A stretch of 64,000 nt of DNA. Source: Saccharomycopsis crataegensis (lineage: Eukaryota > Ascomycota > Saccharomycetes > Ascoideales > Saccharomycopsidaceae). Shown here piece after piece: positions 54,136 to 63,901 of the stretch. Position numbers and translations under genes: made by a program. Numbering within the stretch: the first letter of the stretch is position 1; each line of letters begins with the position of its first letter. The notes below the pieces were generated by a model. It was not told the origin of the DNA and did not search any database. It saw nothing but the letters and a program-made list of their open reading frames with translations. The stretch covers positions 2,289,793-2,353,792 of the forward strand of contig NW_027043819.1 in NCBI RefSeq assembly GCF_037102585.1. Reading direction: 5' to 3'.

Positions 54136-54617
54136 ACCTAGGGATACAGACGCGCAATCTGGAGAAATGCTATACATTGCAGCACAACCAGGAGACATTT
54201 TTAAATGAAGAATATTTGGTGGAAATGGCTAGTAAAGATGATGTTGGAATCTGGAGAGAATGCTGAGCAAAAATATATAATTTTATCTGAAAGATAATAT
54301 AATGTGGTAGAGATATTGGCGTTTGAAATTTGCGTTGCACCAACAGGAGAAATTGATTGGCACAGTTCGGAGAAATTCGCAGGGGGTTTGGGACCCTATT
54401 GCGAAATCAGGAGAAATTTAGCATGATTAAGAGGTCCCAATGAAAAAAGTGGGATTGTCATTTGAAAATTATAATATAGAGTATGGAGATGTGATTGTAA
54501 AAGCTCATGAATGTAGTAATTTAATTAAAAGAAAAATCAATTTAAAATCATATAAAACTATAAATTTTGAAGGCGTGTTGGAAAAATATAATCTATTTTT
54601 GTTAAGTATTTGTGATA
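54136..54617 (+). repeat. ACCTAGGG tail module, type A1, copy 2
   Basis: Inserted in satellite: the left flank ends GGTAGAATGGTAATT, which continues uninterrupted as satellite at 63285-63310. Reads on into the helicase upstream region. A TAG lies four codons before the tail, so no ORF start precedes it. Confidence 0.9.
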
Positions 54618-54622
54618 AATAA
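54440..54622 (+). CDS. Small conserved subtelomeric ORF (MKKVGL type)
   Basis: 60 codons, ending SICDK about 100 bp before the helicase start. Identical to the 57257 copy except Ser/Thr at one site. Unknown; could be a leader ORF of the helicase transcript. Confidence 0.3.
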   Translation: MKKVGLSFENYNIEYGDVIVKAHECSNLIKRKINLKSYKTINFEGVLEKYNLFLLSICDK

Positions 54623-54726
54623 TTTTTTCAGCGGCAGTACAAATATGGACCTGCATTTTATGGTAAATAAAAAAAAAAAAAAAAAAAAAAACATTTAGTC
54701 ACTACCCACAGTAACCACAATCCTAA

Positions 54727-55410
54727 ATGATTCAAGTTTCAGATAGAATATCGGTCCTGGACGGATTCGTTATAGATAAAAATGAACGAAGAATCATATC
54801 CACAAGTTCCAAAATCATTACCAAGCTTGGCCAAGCTCTGAAGAAGAATCTTTCAGCATGCGATCTTAAAGATATCCATTCCACTTTCAGTACCACAAAT
54901 GTTAGCTTCTACGATCTTTCTGAGCTCATCCCACATATCACAATGACAGAAGTGTTCATCAAAAAAAGTAGAGATGGCCGTTACCAAACCAAGAGCCGTA
55001 AATTTAGCGGCTCCTCCAAGCACCAAGCCACCATTATCAAATTAGCTGGTAACAAGAACTATTACTTGATTCATCGCAAGAAAAGTGACTCTAGCATGGC
55101 TTACGATATCATGGGATCCTCCAAGGATATCCAGTTTGTTAAGTCCAACACAGCTTTGAAACTGTACTTAGGAGATCCCGTGGTGTCTCAAAATGATAAG
55201 CACTTATTAATCCAGCTTCAATCCCACGACATCAAGGAAGAAGCATCGGAATTATTCATTTTTGGCTACCAAAAAACACACCTAGGGATACAGACGCGCA
55301 ATCTGGAGAAATGCTATACATTGCAGCACAACCAGGAGACATTTTTAAATGATGAATATTTGGTGGAAATGGCTAGTAAAGATGATGTTGGAATCTGGAG
55401 AGAATGCTGA
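54727..55410 (+). pseudogene. Deleted copy of the telomere helicase, fused to the common tail
   Basis: 54727-55279 matches the start of the full gene (57545-58097) with few changes. The sequence then jumps at AAAACAC directly into ACCTAGGG, removing about 1100 codons including all helicase motifs. The join keeps the frame, giving a 227-residue product: about 184 residues of the N-terminal domain plus the tail. It could be a decoy or regulator, or merely a deletion product. It has no ATPase capacity. Confidence 0.8.
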
Positions 55411-55702
55411 GCAAAAATATATAATTTTATCTGAAAAATAATATAATGTGGTAGAGATATTGGCATTTGAAATTTGCGTTGCACAATCAGCCATAATGTT
55501 TTGGCACAGTTCGGAGAAATTCGCAGGGGGTTTGGGACCCTATTGGGAAATCAGGAGAAATTTAGCATGATTAAGAGGTCCCAATGAAAAAAGTGGGATT
55601 GTCATTTGAAAATTATAATATAGAGTATGGAGATGTGATTGTAAAAGCTCATGAATGTAGTAATTTAATTAAAAGAAAAATCAATTTAAAATCATATAAA
55701 AC
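55280..55702 (+). repeat. ACCTAGGG tail module, copy 3, A1 with an A2 patch
   Basis: Mostly type A1, but motif 3 (about 55482-55505, CAATCAGCCATAATG) is the A2 form, the signature of a short gene-conversion tract. Truncated after ATCATATAAAAC and followed by the second 152-bp module. Confidence 0.88.
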
Positions 55703-55854
55703 ATATAGCTAGATAAAGGCAGCCAGAGCGCAATCGCATACATTTTTGCAGCCAGAGCGCAGCGGGTTTGTATGGGGCGAAAAAATGGATGTTAGCAGAG
55801 TGCAGCGAGAGCGCAATGGGCTAGCAGCGAGAGCGCAATGGCGATTATGGGCAC
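55703..55854 (+). repeat. 152-bp GC-rich module, copy 2
   Basis: Same start, end and length as copy 1 but different flanks on both sides, as expected of a discrete mobile or reshuffled unit. Confidence 0.9.
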
Positions 55855-55918
55855 TTAAAGTGGGGATATTTGGGATCTGAGAAGTGGAATGTGGAGTAGA
55901 GAAAAATAGTATTTTTTT

Positions 55919-56225
55919 TAAGTATTTATATTTGGGATATCTTGGATATTGAAAATGGGCAAAGCGGGGTGCGGGACCCGTTCCGTGGTGGAAATGTACC
56001 AGAGCAGCGGGCTGAGCGGGGCCTGAGCTGGATGATTTGTGTGGTAATTAAAAAATAAAAGATGAGTGAAGAGAAAGTGGAGGTGATTTGATATATTATG
56101 AGGATAGGATGATTGATTAGGGTATCTATATTGAAAATCAGAGAGGTCAGTTGGCGGAGAATTGCAGAGAATTGCGGAGAATTGCGGAGAATTGCGGTGG
56201 TTTGTATGATAATATGGTGATGAAA
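55919..56225 (+). repeat. Minisatellite-bearing block, copy 2
   Basis: Copy of 51719-52000 with four AGAATTGC(G/A)G units (about 56152-56205). Confidence 0.88.
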
Positions 56226-56747
56226 GTTTGAATGTAATGAGAATTATTTTGGGAAAGAGAAGATAAGGAAAAAAAGTAAGTATATCATCAATATATTTAG
56301 GAGATCTGGAATTGATTGGCTCAAAAAAATGGAGAAAATCGTAGGAAATTGTAGGAAAAATTGAAGATGATAGTTTTGATGGTCGGGGTTGGGTGTATGT
56401 ATGAGATGATCCTATATTTTGTAAGAAAAAAAAAGGTTATGAAAAAAGTAGGATGAGTTATGAAATAGTAGGGTGTGTTTAATATAGGTTTGATGATAAT
56501 AGTTATGATTGAGAATAAAATGTGGCGGAAAAATAGGGATGGTAAAGTTTTGGTGAAGGTCGGGGATCTTGTATGGGTGTATGGTTGAGAGATGGGAGGT
56601 GAATGTCTATGTAATTTAGAAAAAAAAAGATTTATGAAAAAAGTAAGATCAGTTATGAAATATTTGAGAGATTGTATTATAGATTTGATTCTAAAATATC
56701 AGATGGAAAGTATAATGTGATAGAAAAATGAAGATAATATGGAATTT
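56226..56747 (+). repeat. Purine-rich satellite, array 2
   Basis: Nearly identical to 52001-52526, about 2.5 units, then cut at GGAATTT by the next tail module. Confidence 0.88.
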
Positions 56748-56892
56748 ACCTAGGGATACAGTCGCGCAATCCGCCGGAATGCCATACATTGCAGCACAAT
56801 CAGCCGGAATTTTTAAATGAAGAATATTTGGTGGAAATGGCTAGTAATGATGCTGTTGAAATCTGGAGAAGATGCTGAGCAAAAATATATAA
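56748..56892 (+). repeat. ACCTAGGG tail module, type A2, copy 4 (short)
   Basis: Carries the A2 motifs (CAATCCGCCGGAATG and CAATCAGCCGGAATT) and the A2 tail. It breaks off after AAATATATAA into a 60-base stretch (56893-56952) that reads like the coiled end of a helicase (KSIKSFENSKK). Confidence 0.85.
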
Positions 56893-56952
56893 CAGAGCTC
56901 GAAAAAAGTATAAAAAGTTTCGAAAATTCAAAAAAAGTGTTAATTTATACTT

Positions 56953-57434
56953 ACCTAGGGATACAGACGCGCAATCTGGAGAAATGCTATACATTGCAGC
57001 ACAACCAGGAGACATTTTTAAATGATGAATATTTGGTGGAAATGGCTAGTAAAGATGATGTTGGAATCTGGAGAGAATGCTGAGCAAAAATATATAATTT
57101 TATCTGAAAGATAATATAATGTGGTAGAGATATTGGCGTTTGAAATTTGCGTTGCACCAACAGGAGAAATTGATTGGCACAGTTCGGAGAAATTCGCAGG
57201 GGGTTTGGGACCCTATTGGGAAATCAGGAGAAATTTAGCATGATTAAGAGGTCCCAATGAAAAAAGTGGGATTGTCATTTGAAAATTATAATATAGAGTA
57301 TGGAGATGTGATTGTAAAAGCTCATGAATGTACTAATTTAATTAAAAGAAAAATCAATTTAAAATCATATAAAACTATAAATTTTGAAGGCGTGTTAGAA
57401 AAATATAATCTATTTTTGTTAAGTATTTGTGATA
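56953..57434 (+). repeat. ACCTAGGG tail module, type A1, copy 5
   Basis: Complete module leading into the full helicase. An open frame from 56817 passes through the helicase-end-like piece and into this tail (YTYLGIQTRN). Confidence 0.9.
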
Positions 57435-57439
57435 AATAA
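57257..57439 (+). CDS. Small conserved subtelomeric ORF (MKKVGL type), copy 3
   Basis: 60 codons, kept open in this copy too. Its stop lies 105 bp before the helicase ATG, separated by TTTTTTCAG and an A-run of about 25. Coding status unproven. Confidence 0.3.
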   Translation: MKKVGLSFENYNIEYGDVIVKAHECTNLIKRKINLKSYKTINFEGVLEKYNLFLLSICDK

Positions 57440-57478
57440 TTTTTTCAGCGGCAGTACAAATATGGACCTGCATTTTAT

Positions 57479-57509
<31 letters not shown>

Positions 57510-57544
57510 CATTTAGTCACTACCCACAGTAACCACAATCCTAA

Positions 57545-60500
57545 ATGATACAAGTTTCAGATAGAATATCTGTCCTGGACGGATTTATTATAGATAAAAA
57601 TGAACGAAGAATCATATCCACAAGTTCCAAAATCATTACCAAGCTTGGCCAAGCTCTGAAGAAGAATCTTTCAGCATGCGATCTTAAAGATATCCATTCC
57701 ACTTTCAGTACCACAAATGTTAGCTTCTACGATCTTTCTGAGCTCATCCCACATATCACAATGACAGAAGTGTTCATCAAAAAAAGTAGAGATGGCCGTT
57801 ACCAAACCAAGAGCCGTAAATTTAGCGGCTCCTCCAAGCACCAAGCCACCATTATCAAATTAGCTGGTAACAAGAACTATTACTTGATTCATCGCAAGAA
57901 AAGTGACTCTAGCATGGCTTACGATATCATGGGATCCTCCAAGGATATCCAGTTTGTTAAGTCCAACACAGCTTTGAAACTGTACTTAGGAGATCCCGTG
58001 GTGTCTCAAAATGATAAGCACTTATTAATCCAGCTTCAATCCCACGACATCAAGGAAGAAGCATCGGAATTATTCATTTTTGGCTACCAAAAAACACAAA
58101 CCAACCCTCCTATCATCATTGCTTCGTCCTTTGGCTTGGGCTTTGAAAATTTCTACAAAATTCTTGACCCAAACACTGTCCATGCCTATGCAGCCGTTTT
58201 CCAACATATCTATCCCATTTTCAAGTATATGGCGCAATTCGAATATACGGAAGATGACCCGACCTCCACGTTGGACCCAAAAAAGCAGTTGAATGATGCA
58301 CAAGATGTAGAAACCAGATTTGAAGTTCTCGCCAAATTTATTTTTTCATTGATTGAAACTGAAGCTTACCACTCATTGCTCAACAAGTTGGTGGTTTTGA
58401 TGATTACCAAGAAAACATCTGATATCTCCGATACCACCATCAAAAGGTTTGAGTCTAATGAAACCATCTTGAGGCGTCTTGATGTCCTCAAACACATTAT
58501 CCGGTTCGCTTATGTCAACCGCGATGTGGAGTCAACAATAAAGTACATTGGCAATTTTCCGATCCAAGGCTCCAATTTTATTTGGTTGACAGTATTGTAC
58601 ACCCTATTAGTAAAAGAAAAGGGCACGAAAAGGGTATTTGATTGTATTTTATTGGACTCAACTACCGTGGTCGTCGATGGCATCACCATAACGCAGCAAC
58701 AGTTGTCTGAAGGCCATAAAAAATTGTGCACCGATTTTTTTGCAGAGGCGGGCAGAATGCAAGAGTTTGTCACGGGGGATACCAACATTGACAGAATTTT
58801 TGATAGCTTTGTCAAACTCTCCAAGGAAAATAAAATCTCCCACTCCTTTTTGAATTTGGTTGGAGAGGAAATTCCCGATGACTTGAGGTTTGGCTTAAAA
58901 GAAAATCTTCCAAATCATATTTTGAAATCAATCAAGGAAACATTCATTTTTTTGTCGTCGTTGTTGTTGAACTTGTTCTTCTTGGAGGCTGGAAGTTTCA
59001 GATTCCCTGAGGTCCAAGTCTCCAAGTTTGCCGCTGAAGATATCTGTCTCAATTGGGACATCGTTGAACAAACAATTTTCTTGGTTGCTAACTACTCCAA
59101 GAAAAGAGTTCGTTCTGCCAAGATGAGGTACTTGAGCCAAACCACTACAAAACTAACAATTTGGTTACTTCTATTACGGCCGGTGTTTATTGAGATACTC
59201 AAACTATACCCTGAAACTGACGAGTTGGACGAAAAGGGATTGCCCTTGCCTGATTCAAACATTTTTGCTGATATTTCTGTTGATGATGAAAATGGCGAAA
59301 TCATTGAGATTGCTGCTTCAAACTTATTATCCACCTGTATTTTCACCACCGGTACCAATTTCATCACCAAGCAAAGTTTTAACAATATATTTCAAAACAT
59401 CTTTCCCTTTGGAATCCGTGTTGGGCGCCAAGCATTTATTTGCTTCATGAATAATCCTGAAAATGCTGCAATGGCTCGACTTATTGATGCTGTCAATATT
59501 GCTGCCGATCATTCCAATACCACAGGTAACAATGTTTATGGGCAAAGAATCATGGGGCCTGAAGGAAGAAGGGCATTGAATGAAGTTTCCTCTTTTGACG
59601 TCCAAAAACTGTTATCAAAAAAATGGTTAGATTTTATTGGCACGCCAATCGCAATTCAAAATAACCAACCCGAGGCTGAAGAACGACAAAAATACATCTC
59701 CAGTACTGAGTTGTTGGCAAGTGGAAAACAATTATATGGAGCCAGCTTCGAGTTCAGGTCCGCCCAGCAAGCAATGTATACCTTGGACATTGCAAATACC
59801 AACAAACAAGCGGTTTTCTTAACAGCCTCTTGTGGTTTTGGAAAAACTACAATCGTCAATCTAGTCCATAACATCAACAAGCATGGATGTGTAAACTTTG
59901 TATTAGCGCCATATGTGATGTTGGTGGGCTATCTAAATAAAAGGTTTAAAAAATCCATAACGTGGAACCGCTTAATGGAGGATCCAATCAATAATATTCA
60001 CGGTGTATTAAATATCGTCGGGTCATTTGAACTATTAAAGAATCAAAAGTTCAGAACGTTAATTGAGACCGGGTTCATATTTAATAAAAAGCTCAATCAT
60101 TTGTTTGTGGATGAGGCTGACCTTTTAATTAGGGAGGATGGCTTCCGAAGCTTTCAGCGTAGCTTATATAATCTTGGTGACAAATTCAACAAGTGCTTAT
60201 TTGTATCAGCAACATTTGAGCCTCAAATCATAACAAAGTTGGAAAAAATTATGAATTTCTCAAGTTCAATGAAATTGGAATCAATTTCTGAAAATCCCCT
60301 CGAAAAAAAGGTGTTGTTGAAAGTGGAATTGGAGGACTGGGCTCATTGCCAAAGACTCATCTTTGGGGTTTCCAAAACTTTCCAAGAAACGATTCTCATC
60401 TTTTGTGAGTACAAAAACCAAGTTCATGAGATTTATGGCGACTTGGTACAAAAAGGGCTAGATAAATTAGTTTCTGTGGCAAAAATTACTGGTGATGATA

Positions 60501-61531
60501 ATTCCGAAAAAAAAATCCAGTTGGCAGAAAGTTTGGCTGATAATGACTTTCCTCAGATTGTGGTGTGTTCAACGATTTTAAGTGTTGGAGTGGATATTCC
60601 CCGTTTAAATAAGATCATCATATGTGGCAATTTTGAGCCCCATACTTATATTCAGATATGCGGGAGACTTCGCGCTGGCGGGTCAATTATCCACTGCATA
60701 GATAAACATATCCGTGAAGGTATGGTTGATTATCATAGCTGCATCACCAGGCAAGTAAATGACTTTTATCGAACTCAAAATAAGGGATGCCTCAATTGTT
60801 GTAACATTGAGGATGACAGGTTGATGGAGGTTTGCAATTCTGCTTCATTCACAGATGACAGGTTGATGGAGGTTTGCCATTCTGCTTCATTCACAGATGA
60901 TCCTGATCACTTCAATGACGACTTGGGTAATGATTTGGTTGAAACTCATTCAGATTTGGAAACTGCTCTTCCACGCGACAACCAGATAGAGAAGACTTTC
61001 AAGCTGGATATTGACATCTTCAAAGAAATCGTCCAAGCTGGCTCTTTCTCAAACTCTGTTGTTGGTATCACTGACCTCCCATTCATAGTCTTTGACCAAA
61101 AAAACTTGCCAGTATTGATATTAGCAACATTCGAATATTTTACCGATTATGCCATCTGTCACAAGTGTCGCCTTTCAAAAGATGTGTATCATTTTGACGG
61201 GTCGTGTCATTTCAAGGTTATATATGATGCCATTCTTTTGAATTACATTACCAATTTTCTCCACTTTCCTTGTCTTAAAGGGTCCATTGATGAAAAATTG
61301 CTGTCTCTATTGAGAAGTGAGTCTTTGATAATTCAAATAATAAAAAATACTTTCACTAAAAAAGAAGAGTACAAGAAAAGTATTGAACAGTACCAAAATT
61401 ACCTAGGGATACAGTCGCGCAATCCGCCGGAATGCCATACATTGCAGCACAATCAGCCGGAATTTTTAAATGATGAATACTGGGTGGAAATGGCTAGTAA
61501 TGATGCTGTTGAAATCTGGAGAAGATGCTGA
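57545..61531 (+). CDS. Telomere-linked (Y'-like) superfamily 2 helicase
   Basis: 1328 residues without interruption. The N-terminal 700 residues are of unknown fold. The helicase core follows: Walker A CGFGKTT (about 764-768), DEAD-type VDEAD (about 855), SATF (about 888), motif V GVDIP (about 1013) and motif VI QICGRLRAGG (about 1036-1045). This spread resembles RecQ-like telomere-linked helicases (TLH) and Saccharomyces Y' helicases. A 42-bp tandem duplication (60812-60895) repeats DDRLMEVCxSASFT. A later Cys/His cluster (CHKCRLSKDVYHFDGSCHF, about 1205) may bind zinc. The last 43 residues are the common tail (type A2). Such genes help maintain or rearrange telomeres; here that is inference. 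Confidence 0.88.
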   Translation: MIQVSDRISVLDGFIIDKNERRIISTSSKIITKLGQALKKNLSACDLKDIHSTFSTTNVSFYDLSELIPHITMTEVFIKKSRDGRYQTKSRKFSGSSKHQATIIKLAGNKNYYLIHRKKSDSSMAYDIMGSSKDIQFVKSNTALKLYLGDPVVSQNDKHLLIQLQSHDIKEEASELFIFGYQKTQTNPPIIIASSFGLGFENFYKILDPNTVHAYAAVFQHIYPIFKYMAQFEYTEDDPTSTLDPKKQLNDAQDVETRFEVLAKFIFSLIETEAYHSLLNKLVVLMITKKTSDISDTTIKRFESNETILRRLDVLKHIIRFAYVNRDVESTIKYIGNFPIQGSNFIWLTVLYTLLVKEKGTKRVFDCILLDSTTVVVDGITITQQQLSEGHKKLCTDFFAEAGRMQEFVTGDTNIDRIFDSFVKLSKENKISHSFLNLVGEEIPDDLRFGLKENLPNHILKSIKETFIFLSSLLLNLFFLEAGSFRFPEVQVSKFAAEDICLNWDIVEQTIFLVANYSKKRVRSAKMRYLSQTTTKLTIWLLLLRPVFIEILKLYPETDELDEKGLPLPDSNIFADISVDDENGEIIEIAASNLLSTCIFTTGTNFITKQSFNNIFQNIFPFGIRVGRQAFICFMNNPENAAMARLIDAVNIAADHSNTTGNNVYGQRIMGPEGRRALNEVSSFDVQKLLSKKWLDFIGTPIAIQNNQPEAEERQKYISSTELLASGKQLYGASFEFRSAQQAMYTLDIANTNKQAVFLTASCGFGKTTIVNLVHNINKHGCVNFVLAPYVMLVGYLNKRFKKSITWNRLMEDPINNIHGVLNIVGSFELLKNQKFRTLIETGFIFNKKLNHLFVDEADLLIREDGFRSFQRSLYNLGDKFNKCLFVSATFEPQIITKLEKIMNFSSSMKLESISENPLEKKVLLKVELEDWAHCQRLIFGVSKTFQETILIFCEYKNQVHEIYGDLVQKGLDKLVSVAKITGDDNSEKKIQLAESLADNDFPQIVVCSTILSVGVDIPRLNKIIICGNFEPHTYIQICGRLRAGGSIIHCIDKHIREGMVDYHSCITRQVNDFYRTQNKGCLNCCNIEDDRLMEVCNSASFTDDRLMEVCHSASFTDDPDHFNDDLGNDLVETHSDLETALPRDNQIEKTFKLDIDIFKEIVQAGSFSNSVVGITDLPFIVFDQKNLPVLILATFEYFTDYAICHKCRLSKDVYHFDGSCHFKVIYDAILLNYITNFLHFPCLKGSIDEKLLSLLRSESLIIQIIKNTFTKKEEYKKSIEQYQNYLGIQSRNPPECHTLQHNQPEFLNDEYWVEMASNDAVEIWRRC
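60812..60895 (+). repeat. 42-bp in-frame tandem duplication in the helicase
   Basis: Units 60812-60853 and 60854-60895 differ at one base (Asn to His). Multiple of three, so the frame is kept. The near identity means the duplication is recent. Confidence 0.95.
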
Positions 61532-61685
61532 GCAAAAATATATAATTTTATCTGAAAGATAATATAATGTGGTAGAGATATTGGCGCTTGAAATGTGCGT
61601 TGCACAATCAGCCATAATGTTTTGGCATAATCCGCGGAAATATGCAGGGGGTTTGGGACCCCGTTCCACAATCAGCGGAATTCTC
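61401..61685 (+). repeat. ACCTAGGG tail module, type A2, copy 6
   Basis: Forms the helicase C-terminus and its 3' flank. All five internal motifs are A2 type (near 61420, 61450, 61604, 61628 and 61669). It diverges from A1 after the fifth motif. Confidence 0.9.
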
Positions 61686-61870
61686 TACATCTTCAGCAGA
61701 AATCATTTGAGAGCTAACGAGGGTGAGATACCCCTTTGTATTGGGCGAGCAGTATTATGTCTGATATTGAAGAAAGCGAAGGTATGGCGAGGATTGAGAT
61801 TTGTGTGAGTATTTTGTATGGATTAGAAGAGAATAAACTTTAAATAAAGCATAAAAAATGGAGAAGTATT
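61686..61870 (+). other. Subtelomeric linker
   Basis: Sequence not seen elsewhere in the window. A short frame (61569-61808) overlaps the module and is not supported. Confidence 0.4.
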
Positions 61871-63310
61871 AAAGAAGATATGTGATTATTGTTGAAGCTA
61901 GGATGGATTAAGATGTGTGAATTGTGGAGGTATATGAAGTCAGAAATTGAAGGCAGTGTTATCATTTTCATATTTCAAAGAGTTTGAGATGATTCTGAAA
62001 ATATTGGAGGATAAGAAGGAGATTTGCGGGAGAAATGTGGTGGAGCATGTTGTGCGGTGCCGTGGGTCATATGAAATTGAGGGATAGAATATTTTTGAGA
62101 AAGAGGTCCCTATGGAAAAAGTAGGATTATAGTTGAAATATTTGGGAGAATTTGATATGATTAAGATTAAAAAAGAGGCGAGGGAAATAAAAATGTGGTG
62201 GAAAATGGGGATGTCAAATTTCGAGTGATGGTCGGGGTATTATATTGAAGATGAATTTAAGGGTCTAGTATTTTCGAAAAAAAAAGTGAGATAGAAAAAA
62301 GAGGATCGTTGATGAAATATTTGGGAAATTTAAATATAGATATGATTGTTAAGTAGGAGATGGAAATGAAAATGTGGTGGGAAAATGAGGTGATGTTCGA
62401 AGGTCATATGTGAGGGTGGGGTGTGAATTTAAGGGTAGGGTATTTTATGAAAAAATCAAATTGAGAAAAAAGTAAGAATGTTTATGAAATATTTGGGAAA
62501 TGTTAATATGATTAAGATTAAAAAATAGGAGAGGGAAATATAAATGTGGCGGAGAAATTAGGTGAGTAATTTTTGAGGAAGATCGGGATTATTGTATGGA
62601 TGAGAAATAGATGTGTAGATATTAATGGAAAAAAAAGAGAGAGAGAAAAAGTAAGATTGTAGATGAAATAATTGAGATCATTTTATGTGGATAAGATCAT
62701 GATATGGAATATTGAGAAATAATTGAGAGATAAAAATAGGGTATGTTGAATTTGTGTGAAGGTCGGGGGATGATGTATTGTGGAGAAATGAGGGAGATTT
62801 ATTTTGAAGAAAAAGAGAGTGAAAAAAAAAGTGAAAAAAAAAGTGAGATTGTTTATGGAAAGTTTGAAGGATTTTATTATGATTAAGATTAAAAAGTAGG
62901 TGAGAGAAATCAAAATATTGTGGAAAAATGAGAATGTCAAATTTTGGATGATGGTGCGGATGTATGTATGAAGATGAATTGAATGATGAGATATTTTGAA
63001 AAAAAAGAGAGTGAAAAAAAAAGTGAGATTGTTTGTGGAATATTTAGGGATATTTATTATGATTTTGATTGTTGAATAAGATATTGAGGTTGAAATGTGG
63101 TGGAAAAATGGGGATGTCGAATGTTTGATGATGGAAGGTCATATATGAGGATAAGTGAGAATTGAATGTTTGGGTATTTGATGAAAAAAAGGAGTTGAGA
63201 AAAAAGTGAAGGAGATATGTTGAGAATGTCGAAGAATTGGTATGGATAAGAATATAATATGAAATATTGAGGTTGAAATGTGGTGGAAAAATAGGTAGAA
63301 TGGTAATTTT
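61871..63310 (+). repeat. Purine-rich satellite of about 180 bp, array 3
   Basis: Marker positions near 62060, 62229, 62398, 62581, 62762, 62951 and 63135. From about 62480 it is nearly identical to 53130-54135 but lacks one unit of about 180 bp present there, the mark of unequal exchange. Confidence 0.9.
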
Positions 63311-63901
63311 GATAAGATGTGTCTAGTGGTAAAAAGAGGATGTATTCTTTGGTGAAAAAGTGGGGAATTTGTTGAGGAAGTGATTGGAATGTGTGATATG
63401 GAAAGGAATATGATGGTGTGATGATAAGTAGGGAAAGTATGAGGAGATTGTGGAGAGATGTGGAGGATATAAGGTAGAGAAGGTAGTAAAAAGGGGAGAG
63501 GGGTGAAGGGGGGGTGAAGGGTGGAGAATGGAAAATGGAAAAAATAGGGAGTTGAGAATGATAAATAAGTGGAGATGATGAGGATAAAAAAAGATGGAAG
63601 AAAGGATGGAGAGTAGAGAGAGTGGGGGTGATGGAGAATGATGGAGAGTAGAGAGATGGAGAAAGAAGAAGAGAAAAAGGAAGGAGGATGGAGATGTAGG
63701 GGTGTTGGGGGAGATAAATGAAGGTAGAATAATGGAGAGTGGAGAGAATGGAGAGAAAGAAGATGATAATGATGAAGAGTAGAGAGAAGGAGAAAGAAGA
63801 TGTAAGGGTGTTGAGAAGGAGAAATAAGATGTGGGGGTGTTGAGAAGGGAGATGAGGGAAGAGAGATGAAGAAAGAGGATGATAATGATGAGTAGGATGA
63901 T
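63311..63901 (+). repeat. Telomere-proximal purine minisatellite
   Basis: Degenerate GATGGAGAGTAGAGAGA-type repeats. Three short telomere-like islands (GATGT-GGGTGTTG type, near 63693, 63801 and 63830) lie inside. Confidence 0.8.

Noticed and set aside
52631-54198. Several minus-strand open frames rich in Phe, Ser, Ile and His within the satellite, with a recurring MTPDHHQNSSN
   Set aside because: The minus strand is pyrimidine-rich, so stop codons are rare. The recurrence reflects the repeat unit, not a gene.
56800-57015. Minus-strand frame starting MSPGCAAMYSISPDCAS
   Set aside because: It is the antisense of the tail module and appears wherever the module occurs.
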